Assembly (NCBI GenBank): GCA_902798585.1
Contig: CADBXF010000016.1
Location: 62,001-126,000, forward strand
Source: an uncultured Lachnospiraceae bacterium
GTDB taxonomy: Bacteria; Bacillota; Clostridia; Lachnospirales; Lachnospiraceae
Reading direction: 5' to 3'
DNA: 64,000 bases
The notes beneath the pieces are model-generated. The model saw only the letters and a program-made list of their open reading frames with translations. It was not told where the DNA came from and searched no databases. Numbering within the stretch: position 1 is the first letter of the stretch; each line of letters starts with the position of its first letter. Below, piece after piece: positions 46,141 to 53,728 of this stretch. A program made the translations under genes and the position numbers.

Positions 46141-47340
46141 TTACGCTTCCGCGGAAGTCTTCGCTTTCCGGTCACTCCCCGCAAACAACCGCGCGGTAAG
46201 CAGACACAGTGCAACCGTCGCCAGCATGTCGGGAACCGTGTATCCGACCGGAATATCCACGCGCATCAGAAGACGGTAAATCACAAAGCCTGCAGCCCAG
46301 ATGACAAGGTTCCGGATGTCGAACGCCCGCTTCTCCCCGGTTCTGCGGAGAAGGAAGAAATCCGCAATCAGCACGGCAATCATCGGGGCAAACACCGAGC
46401 CGATAAAGTATAAAAAGTCCGTGATATCGTCCATCGGAAAGAAAATCGCACCGACGGTACCGATGACGGCGACAATGATTCCGACCGTTTTGCCGCGGAG
46501 CTTCTTCGAAACCGACTCGCTTGAGACACCCGCCGAATATGCGTCGAGAAATGTGGTGGTCACCGTGGAAAATACGATAATCAGCAGGCCGACAACGCCG
46601 AGCCCCGCCTTCACGACAATCGCGGCGATGTCCGACTCCGCCGTGAAGATGGCAGAGCCCATGCCGATGAGGTACATCCAGCAGCTCACGATGCCGTATA
46701 CGACAGCGCTCACAGCGGTCGCGCGCACGGGCTTTTCCGCATCCCTTGTGTAATCGCTGATCAGCGGGAGCCACGACAACGGCATCGCAACCGACAGCTC
46801 AAGCGCAGCGCCGAAGCTCATCGCCTCGCCTGCCGCCTCATGGACTGTCCCGTCGCCGAAGATGATAAAGCTCAGGATGACCGTGAGAATAAAAAGCGCT
46901 GCCATCGCAACGGTATTTACCTTGCCGAGGTTCTGAATCCCGATGAAAATCCAGAGGACAATCAGTCCGCCGATCAACAGGCACCACACCCATTTCATGT
47001 TCGCGCCGCGAATTCCGCCGGCCGCCCCCGCGCCGTCGTAGATCATGATGGCGGTCCATCCGACCAGCTGGACAATGTTGAGCACGGAAAATAAAAGCCC
47101 GCCCTTTTCGCCGAAGCTGCGCTTCGTTATCTCCATCGAGCTCTCGCGCATTTTGCCTCCGATGAGGCCTGCAAAAAACAGGAGCGCGCAGCCGATGATA
47201 TGTCCGAGCACAATCGCAAGCAGACCCTTGCCGAGGCCGAGCGGTGCGAAAGCGGTTCCCGTCAGAATCTCCGCGATGGACACCGCGGCGCCGAACCAGA
47301 TCAAACCGTTTTCAAACACGGAAGTTCTCTTCTGTTCCAT
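46141..47340 (-). CDS. cytX: CytX-like hydroxymethylpyrimidine transporter
   Basis: 399 residues with about 12 helices of the NCS1 nucleobase/cation symporter family. The N-terminal ENGLIWFGAAVSIAEILTGT is typical of CytX. It lies last in the TPP-riboswitch operon and starts 1 nt after the thiD stop. CytX is a predicted importer of the HMP precursor; that context supports the call. Confidence 0.92.
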   Translation of the reverse strand: MEQKRTSVFENGLIWFGAAVSIAEILTGTAFAPLGLGKGLLAIVLGHIIGCALLFFAGLIGGKMRESSMEITKRSFGEKGGLLFSVLNIVQLVGWTAIMIYDGAGAAGGIRGANMKWVWCLLIGGLIVLWIFIGIQNLGKVNTVAMAALFILTVILSFIIFGDGTVHEAAGEAMSFGAALELSVAMPLSWLPLISDYTRDAEKPVRATAVSAVVYGIVSCWMYLIGMGSAIFTAESDIAAIVVKAGLGVVGLLIIVFSTVTTTFLDAYSAGVSSESVSKKLRGKTVGIIVAVIGTVGAIFFPMDDITDFLYFIGSVFAPMIAVLIADFFLLRRTGEKRAFDIRNLVIWAAGFVIYRLLMRVDIPVGYTVPDMLATVALCLLTARLFAGSDRKAKTSAEA

Positions 47341-47341
47341 C

Positions 47342-48154
47342 TCACTCCGCCTCCTTTGCGTACTCGCCGGTAAGCGCAAAAGCGTGAGCCATCGGCCCCG
47401 CGCCGCGCCCCAGATTAAGCATCGCCGAGAGTGCGTCGGAGATGTATTTTTTCGCTCTTCCGACCGACTCCTTCAGCGAAAAGCCCTTCGCGAGATTCGC
47501 GGCGATGGCGCTTGAAAGCGTGCAGCCCGTGCCGTGGGTATTCGGATTGTCGATGCGTCTTCCCGTAAACCAGGTCAGTTCGCCGTCTGCATACAGAAGA
47601 TCGTTGGCGTCGTTAACGCTGTGTCCTCCCTTGAGAAGCACCGCGCAGCCGTAAGCGTCGCCGATTTGTTTTGCTGCGGCTTCCATGTCCGCCTCGCCGG
47701 TGATTGTCATCGCGGAGAGCACTTCCGCCTCGGAGATGTTGGGCGTCACGACGCTCGCAATCGGAAACAGTTCCTCCGTCAGCGTCCGGACGGCGTCGGT
47801 CTTCATCAAAGCCGAACCCGAGGTCGCAACCATCACCGGATCGACGACGATATTTTTCGCGCCGTACCGGCGAAGACGCTCCGAAATCACGCGGATCAGA
47901 TCGGAGTTTGCCACCATGCCGATCTTGACCGCATCCGGCCGGATATCCTCAAAAATCATGTCGATTTGCTCGCCGAGAAACTCCGCGGACGACTCGAGAA
48001 TCGAACGAACCCCCGTCGTGTTCTGCGCCGTGAGCGCCGTCACCGCGCTCATCGCATACACTCCGTTCATCGTCATCGTCTTGATGTCCGCTTGGATTCC
48101 GGCGCCTCCGCTGCAGTCGCTTCCCGCAACGGTCAATGCAGTTTTCATTTTCAT
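47342..48154 (-). CDS. thiD: Hydroxymethylpyrimidine (phosphate) kinase ThiD
   Basis: 270 residues from the ATG at 48154 (a second in-frame ATG lies 6 nt downstream). The ribokinase-like fold shows AGSDCSGGAGIQADIKT at the start and the anion-hole motif NTHGTGCTLSSA near the end. It phosphorylates HMP and HMP-P for thiamine synthesis. It stands between thiE and cytX. Confidence 0.96.
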   Translation of the reverse strand: MKMKTALTVAGSDCSGGAGIQADIKTMTMNGVYAMSAVTALTAQNTTGVRSILESSAEFLGEQIDMIFEDIRPDAVKIGMVANSDLIRVISERLRRYGAKNIVVDPVMVATSGSALMKTDAVRTLTEELFPIASVVTPNISEAEVLSAMTITGEADMEAAAKQIGDAYGCAVLLKGGHSVNDANDLLYADGELTWFTGRRIDNPNTHGTGCTLSSAIAANLAKGFSLKESVGRAKKYISDALSAMLNLGRGAGPMAHAFALTGEYAKEAE

Positions 48155-48273
48155 TGTTGCATTCCTTTCTTTGCATTGTTTTATATCGCGGCACAAGGTG
48201 GTGCCCCCGGTGTACCGCACAGTATGCGGATTGCTCCGCATAACTACCCTGAAGCAAAATCTTCCCGGGGCCT

Positions 48274-48918
48274 TTATTCCCCGGAAAATGTCTCTTCCGC
48301 AAGCGCGCGCAGCCTTCGGCTCGCAGCCTCGATATCGGGCGCCCCGAAGACGGCGCTCACGATTGCCGCGCCGGCGATGCCCGTCCCGCGAAGCTTCGGA
48401 AGATTTTTCTCGTTAATGCCGCCGATTGCCACAACCGGCACGGAGACTGCCCTGCAGATGGCCGCAAGCGTCTCCCGCGGCATCACGCCGACATCGGTCT
48501 TTGTGGATGTGGAAAACACCGCTCCCGCGCCGAGGCAGTCCGCCCCGTCGTTGACCGCGGCAATCGCCTCCTCCACGGAATGAACCGACACGCCGATCAT
48601 CATGCTTTCGCCGACTCTCGCCCTCACCTCCGCGGCCGCCGTATCGTCCTGCCCGACATGCACGCCGTCCGCACCGCACGCGATTGCAACATCGACATTG
48701 TCGTTGATGAAAAGCGGCACGCCGTATCGCCGGCACAGCGGTGCAATCTGCATCGCCTCCTCCGAAAAGGCCGCATCATCGAGTTCCTTCTCGCGGAGCT
48801 GTATGCAGGTCGCGCCGCCCTTAAGCGCCGCCTCCACCTGCTCATACAAACTCTGTTCGCCGGTCCATGCGCGGTCGGTAACCGCATACAAAAGCATCGT
48901 CCTTCTATCGCACTTCAT
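48274..48918 (-). CDS. thiE: Thiamine-phosphate synthase ThiE
   Basis: 214 residues from the ATG at 48918. The TIM-barrel motifs are LYAVTDR, CIQLREKEL, FINDNVDVAIACGADGVHVGQDD, GAGAVFSTSTK and VAIGGI. It joins HMP-PP and thiazole-P into thiamine phosphate. The start lies inside the end of thiM (14-nt overlap). Confidence 0.96.
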   Translation of the reverse strand: MKCDRRTMLLYAVTDRAWTGEQSLYEQVEAALKGGATCIQLREKELDDAAFSEEAMQIAPLCRRYGVPLFINDNVDVAIACGADGVHVGQDDTAAAEVRARVGESMMIGVSVHSVEEAIAAVNDGADCLGAGAVFSTSTKTDVGVMPRETLAAICRAVSVPVVAIGGINEKNLPKLRGTGIAGAAIVSAVFGAPDIEAASRRLRALAEETFSGE

Positions 48919-49725
48919 ACTTCGCTCTCCCCTCAAACTGCCCGGGCGTCATCCGGAAGACCGCGTCGATGATGTAGTTGCGATAGGTCGCATTTCCGTC
49001 CGCGGGAAGCAGCCGCTCAAACGCAATCTCACCGGCGATTCCCATCGCACAAACCGCTGCTGCGGCTGCCGCAAGCGTATCTCCCGGATTCGCGGTGACA
49101 TACGCAGCCGTCAACGCCGAAAGCTGGCATCCCGTCCCCGTGACCGAGGACATCATCGGGTGGCCGTTTCGAATGCAATACGCCTTCTCCCCGTCCGTCA
49201 CGATATCGATAGCGCCCGTGACGGCGACCACCGTGTTCCACGCTTCGCAACTGCCTTAAGGAACGAGACCGCAGCCCCGAGCCGCTCCTCCGTAACACTG
49301 TCCGCTGCATCGGCGTCCACGCCCTTCGTCGTTCCGGTTCCTCCGGCGAGCGCGCGAATCTCGGACATATTGCCGCGCACAACCGCAAATTTCACCTCCG
49401 AAAGGAGTCGTTTCGCCGTCTCCGTTCGAAGCTTCGACGCCCCCGCGCCGACCGGGTCGAGAACTACGGGATGACCGAGTTCATTGGCTTTCCTTCCGGC
49501 AATCAGCATCGCTCCGACCGTCCGCCCGTTGAGCGTCCCGATGTTTATGTTGAGCCCTCCGCAAAGCGCCGTAATCTCGGCAGCTTCATCCGCATCGTCC
49601 GCCATGATCGGCGAAGCGCCGCAGGCGAGTAAAATGTTTGCGCAGCCCTCGACGGTCACATAGTTGGTGATGTTGTGAATCAGCGGGCTGTTCGCTCTCA
49701 CCTTCGCAAGATACTCTCCGTTCAT
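48905..49725 (-). pseudogene. thiM: Hydroxyethylthiazole kinase ThiM, frameshifted
   Basis: ThiM phosphorylates hydroxyethylthiazole for thiamine salvage (~270 residues). Here the first frame (49725-49198) reads NSPLIHNITNYVTVEGCAN and continues to KAVAKRG, then runs into a wrong frame and a stop. The remainder in the next frame (through 48905) has VVAVTGAIDIVTDG and SSVTGTGCQLSALTAAY, the anion-hole motif. One missing base near 49237-49245 explains it. The combined length, about 273 codons, matches intact ThiM. It may be a real mutation or a sequencing error. The ATG overlaps the thiW stop by 4 bp. Confidence 0.9.
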
Positions 49726-50279
49726 GCGCGCTCCTTTCCCGCCGAAGCCTTCTCCCGGGAAGGCTCATGCACCGACTCCTGCATCGCCGCAATCATCCCG
49801 TTTCTGCGAAGCCCGTACACAATACCCGCGGACAGAATCGCCCCCGCAGCCGTCGAGATTAAGAACGGCACGATATATGCGTAAAATGCCACCTTCGTCG
49901 CGTCCTGTCCCATCAGAAGTACAGCTATCGGATACGCTCCGAGTCCTCCCAGCACCGCTGTTCCGAACACCTCCGCAAGCAGTGTCGCGGGAATATTTTT
50001 CGTCTTGTGAAAGACAATTCCGCACAGAAGCGCGCCGAGCATGCTTCCCGGAAATGCAAGCAGGCTCCCGAGTCCGGTCAGATTGCGGACAAGTGATGCG
50101 ACAAAGGCCGCCCCCACACCGTACCACGGTCCGAGCGTCACCGCGCACAGAATATTAACCATATGCTGAACCGGGGCGCATTTGCTTCCGAGAACGGGGA
50201 AGGAAAACATACTCCCCACAACGGCAACCGCGCAAAACATGCCGGCCAGCGTAAGTTTCATGACAGCATTTCGTTTCAT
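49722..50279 (-). CDS. thiW: ThiW, S component of a thiamine-precursor ECF transporter
   Basis: 185 residues with about five or six membrane helices; starts MKRNAVMKLTLAGMFCAVAVVGSMFSFPVLGSK. ThiW binds the thiazole precursor and works with shared ECF energising subunits, not seen here. First gene after the TPP riboswitch. AAGGAG lies before the ATG at 50279; an ATG at 50261 is a possible alternative. Confidence 0.92.
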   Translation of the reverse strand: MKRNAVMKLTLAGMFCAVAVVGSMFSFPVLGSKCAPVQHMVNILCAVTLGPWYGVGAAFVASLVRNLTGLGSLLAFPGSMLGALLCGIVFHKTKNIPATLLAEVFGTAVLGGLGAYPIAVLLMGQDATKVAFYAYIVPFLISTAAGAILSAGIVYGLRRNGMIAAMQESVHEPSREKASAGKERA

Positions 50280-50311
50280 TTTCCATCGCTCCTTTTCGAT
50301 TCTTTGCAGCA

Positions 50312-50342
50312 ACAAAAAAACAGGAGGCACCGCGCAGATGTC
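50312..50342 (-). terminator. Intrinsic terminator of the TPP riboswitch
   Basis: CAGGAG and CTCCTG close a stem, followed by seven T residues on the minus strand, between riboswitch and thiW. It is probably formed when TPP is bound. Confidence 0.75.
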
Positions 50343-50357
50343 TCCTGGTAATATCTT

Positions 50358-50452
50358 TGTGTCGACTTCCTACGGCGGCATGATCCGCATCAGGTAAAGG
50401 GTCGAAGCTCTCTGCTTCCTCTCAGCCCGGTTCACGGACTCCCCTGTCTTAT
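50358..50452 (-). ncRNA. TPP riboswitch (THI element)
   Basis: On the minus strand the conserved blocks occur in order: GGGGAGTCCG, GGCTGAGAGG, GACCCTTTACCTGATGCGGAT and CATGCCGCCGTAGG-AAG. These are the TPP aptamer signatures. It is followed by a terminator and thiW-thiM-thiE-thiD-cytX, whose expression it should reduce when thiamine pyrophosphate is plentiful. Confidence 0.97.
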
Positions 50453-50559
50453 TCGTTTTTGCAAGAGCAGTTATACCTTATCACCGCCGAAAATGCAAGT
50501 GTTTTTTGAAACTTTTTGCCTGCCGTCTCCTGCATCGGCATTTTCCTTTCCCCGACCGG

Positions 50560-51444
50560 TCATTTTTTCTTAACCGGAATCCAGATTGCACTGTGATAAT
50601 CCGGAGAATTCGGATCCTCTTCGCCGTACCACTCGATGTTTACCCGACCCGGGAACTCAAAATCCGGATTGCCCGGCATCCATTCTCGGAAGATTTTTGT
50701 GTTTACCTCCTGAAGCGCCTTGGGGTTTTGGCCGAAGCAGTCGAAGATTGCCCAGTCGGAATCCGGAAGCTCGTAAACGGTCAGGCCTTCCGGTACTTCA
50801 CCGCCCTTGTATATGCCTGCAACGATATAGCGGAAACTGCCGCCGCCGACATCATCGACACAAACGCCGTACTCGCCGATGCTGTTATCCGCAATCGCCT
50901 TTTCAATGGCATTTGCCGGTGCATTTCCCTTCCAGACATTGTTCGCATATTTTACGCGGATTTCATCCCAGAATTTGGGAATCTCAATGTAAGCGGTTTC
51001 TCCGTCAAATACTCCTGCAAAGCCGATCACCGTAAAGCCGACCATGGTTTTAATCCTGTAATCCATCTTGTTCCCTCCGTGAATCGTAATCTCAATTTTC
51101 AGAGGAAGAAATGGCTTGATCGGCGCGCCTTCCCGCACCTGCGAAGGGCTCGCGCCATGGAAGCGGGAAAATGCTTTCGCAAAGCTTTCCGGCGTTTCAT
51201 AGCGGTAACGGTAGGCAATATCGATGATTTTCTCATTCGTTTCCCGAAGATCCAAAGCTGCCCGGTACAATCTGCGGTTTCGGATATACTCCGAAAGCCC
51301 GTACCCGGTCATCACGGAAAATCCCTTCTGAAAAAAGAACGAGGACGCAAACACCTGATCGGCAACATCCTGCGCGCTGATGTCGTCCTCCAGATGCTCT
51401 TCCATGTAATCGACAGCTTTCCGAATGCTGGTAAGCCACTCCAT
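50560..51444 (-). CDS. AraC-family regulator with GyrI-like effector domain
   Basis: 294 residues. The N-terminal ~110 residues are an AraC-type double helix-turn-helix (ISAQDVADQVFASSFFFQKGFSVMTGYGLSEYIRNRRL then IIDIAYRYRYETPESFAKAFSRFHG). The C-terminal ~155 residues are GyrI-like, as in Rob/BmrR-type multidrug sensors, ending YHSAIWIPVKKK. It may control a nearby gene such as the Nudix/serine-hydrolase fusion upstream; the target is not known. Confidence 0.92.
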   Translation of the reverse strand: MEWLTSIRKAVDYMEEHLEDDISAQDVADQVFASSFFFQKGFSVMTGYGLSEYIRNRRLYRAALDLRETNEKIIDIAYRYRYETPESFAKAFSRFHGASPSQVREGAPIKPFLPLKIEITIHGGNKMDYRIKTMVGFTVIGFAGVFDGETAYIEIPKFWDEIRVKYANNVWKGNAPANAIEKAIADNSIGEYGVCVDDVGGGSFRYIVAGIYKGGEVPEGLTVYELPDSDWAIFDCFGQNPKALQEVNTKIFREWMPGNPDFEFPGRVNIEWYGEEDPNSPDYHSAIWIPVKKK

Positions 51445-51532
51445 CTGTCACACTCCTTCCCCCGGATGATTTCATTCTACATGGAGTTACAAGAGATATC
51501 CTGTCTATTTCTGTTCGATTCTGTCCCGTGTG

Positions 51533-53026
51533 TCAATCGCAGGATGTCAGCGCTTCCACGCCGGATTCGGCCTGGTCTGCATCGGGATTTTTGTTCGTCA
51601 TCACGACGGCGATCTCCCCGGTCACTGTATTCATCTTCAACATGCACTGCCCGTTCTCTCCCCAGCCCTGCGACACCGCCGTATCATCGCCGCGGCGGAA
51701 CAGGCCGAGCCCTACCCACGAAAAATTCTCTGTCGGCTTGAGCATCTCCCGTGCCGAAACGCTGCTTAGGATTGCGCTTCTGCCGTTTACCGCCTCGATA
51801 AATGCCTCCGCAATTGCCATCAATTCGCCCGGCGTGCTCCACAAGCCCGAAGCTGCAAGGTCCGGAATCTGCGGGTATTTTCCGGGAATCAGGGAACCTT
51901 CGCTGTCGTATCCCGAAGCCATTTTCCGACTCTGTTCCCGAAGTTCAAGATTCCGGAGCGAGGCAAAGAAGGTCTTCCTGAGGCGAAGCGGAGCAAAGAT
52001 AAGGTTTTCGACCGTGTCTTCAAAGCTGCACTGCGTAACCTCCTGAATCAGCAATTGCAGCACACAGTACCCCGCGTCGCTGTATTCAAATTCCGTTCCG
52101 GGCCGTTTTTCCGCGACAGCCCGTCGATTATTGTATGCCGTCCTGCCCTCGAGAACATCAAGCACACTGATTTTCGCGTCGCTGCGACGAAGTCCGTAAA
52201 AGGAATCCTCCCCGTCGACGATTCCCGCGGTATGACTGAGAAGCATCCGTATCGTCGCATCGCTTTCCGTTCCGTCCGCCGCCGACAGCTTCCACTGCCG
52301 AAGATAGTTATTGACCGGGTCGTCAATGCGGAGAAGTCCCTGCTCTTCAAGCTTCATCACGGTCATCGCCGTAATAAACTTGGAGATTGAGCAGGCCGGA
52401 AAAGCAGTATTCCCGTCCACCGAAATCGCATTTTCCTTATCGGCAGCTCCGTCATATTTCAAAATCTCTCTTCCGGCAGCGTCTCTGTAGGCGCAGCTTA
52501 CCCCCGGAAACCGCTCATAAATCTGCCGCTCGGGACTGTCGGAAGCAAGATTCCCGTACTCCTTAAGCGCCAAATATTCCCGCTGGTAGGAACCTCTTTT
52601 TTCCTCGCTCACATCGGCATAGGACTCATGCTTTGCGAACAATCCGATTGCATCCTGCAGCGGAATCCACTCCGGCTGTACGCCGCGGCGCTTTTCCGCT
52701 TCGGTCAGTTTCATCTGCCCTTTTCCTACCGCTTCGCAGACAAAAAAATACCCCGAATAGCGGTATTCCTCGTAATACTCGCACATAAACAGAAACCGTC
52801 GAAGCGGGCGGACGAGGTACCCCGTTTCCTCCTCGACCTCGCGAACCACGCAGTCCTCCGGAGTCTCTCCTTCCTCCAAACCGCCGCCCGGCAAGAGCCA
52901 CCAGCCGGAATTCAGCTCATGCGTAAGAAGAATTTTCCCGTCCTGCACAATGACCGCCCGGCAGCCTTCCCGCGTCTTTGTATATGTTTCAAACCGGTTT
53001 GCACCGAGTATTTCTATGGTTTTCAT
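51533..53026 (-). CDS. Nudix hydrolase fused to a class C beta-lactamase-like serine hydrolase
   Basis: 497 residues in one frame. Residues ~1-150 are a Nudix domain with box GGGLEEGETPEDCVVREVEEETGY at 47-70. Residues ~170-490 are a beta-lactamase/penicillin-binding-protein-like domain with S213-I-S-K216. The usual YxN is Y315-S-D317, and a Gly-Trp-Gly stands near 454-456 where a third KTG/HxG motif is expected. No signal peptide, so the hydrolase half should be cytoplasmic. Its function is unclear: nucleotide clean-up joined to an esterase, peptidase or amidase. Confidence 0.88.
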   Translation of the reverse strand: MKTIEILGANRFETYTKTREGCRAVIVQDGKILLTHELNSGWWLLPGGGLEEGETPEDCVVREVEEETGYLVRPLRRFLFMCEYYEEYRYSGYFFVCEAVGKGQMKLTEAEKRRGVQPEWIPLQDAIGLFAKHESYADVSEEKRGSYQREYLALKEYGNLASDSPERQIYERFPGVSCAYRDAAGREILKYDGAADKENAISVDGNTAFPACSISKFITAMTVMKLEEQGLLRIDDPVNNYLRQWKLSAADGTESDATIRMLLSHTAGIVDGEDSFYGLRRSDAKISVLDVLEGRTAYNNRRAVAEKRPGTEFEYSDAGYCVLQLLIQEVTQCSFEDTVENLIFAPLRLRKTFFASLRNLELREQSRKMASGYDSEGSLIPGKYPQIPDLAASGLWSTPGELMAIAEAFIEAVNGRSAILSSVSAREMLKPTENFSWVGLGLFRRGDDTAVSQGWGENGQCMLKMNTVTGEIAVVMTNKNPDADQAESGVEALTSCD

Positions 53027-53054
53027 GTTACCCCCTTTTTCGTAAACACAGTCC

Positions 53055-53699
53055 TTAATCGATTTTTAAAAACTCCCGTTCTTTACGAAAATCCATTCGT
53101 GATAAAGCTTTCCCGTTAGGAAGCGGGGTTCTTGTCCGAAGAACGGTTTTATATCCGATCTCCTTCATTTTCGCTGAAAGAAGCGCCTCGTCCACCGGAT
53201 GATGCACCGAATCGAGCCTGTCAAATGTATGTAAATACGGGGAATCCGATACCCACTGCGCATCATCCGTATCAATCTGAATCACGCAGGAGACATATTC
53301 CGGATTCACCTTACAAGCCACCCTCTGAAACACCTCATACCCAATGTACTCAACAAGGAGGTTGGCTATCAGCAGCTGCGCCTCGGGAAGCCGGTCCGCA
53401 TCGCAGGTCAAATCCAGCTTCAGACACTTCAGCACATCCGACAGACCGGCATACCTTTCCGAAACCGTGCGAAGATAATCTCCGTTGATATCTATACCGT
53501 AAACCGTCTGATACTTACTCCGGCGCACATGCTCCAGGCCGTTTCCGCCGGCAACTCCGAGCACCATCGCAGTACAGGCCGGATAAGCTTCCAGCTGCTC
53601 CTCCATAATCCCGTTCATCGTCTGAAGTTGTTTTACGGAATCAAGGCTCATATGATTCTCATAATCATCCAAACTGATTTCTTCCCACGGATTACTCAT
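53055..53699 (-). CDS. SAM-dependent methyltransferase
   Basis: 214 residues, class I Rossmann type: VLGVAGGNGLEHV is motif I (~residues 46-58), YGIDINGDYL motif II. A later LIANLLVEYIGYEVF is a motif IV-like stretch. Substrate unknown. It lies between two serine-hydrolase fusion genes on the same strand, with short gaps (28 and 29 nt), so it may be co-transcribed with them. Confidence 0.8.
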   Translation of the reverse strand: MSNPWEEISLDDYENHMSLDSVKQLQTMNGIMEEQLEAYPACTAMVLGVAGGNGLEHVRRSKYQTVYGIDINGDYLRTVSERYAGLSDVLKCLKLDLTCDADRLPEAQLLIANLLVEYIGYEVFQRVACKVNPEYVSCVIQIDTDDAQWVSDSPYLHTFDRLDSVHHPVDEALLSAKMKEIGYKTVLRTRTPLPNGKALSRMDFRKEREFLKID

Positions 53700-53728
53700 A
53701 ACACTCCCTGCCGGTTATATTTTTTCGC

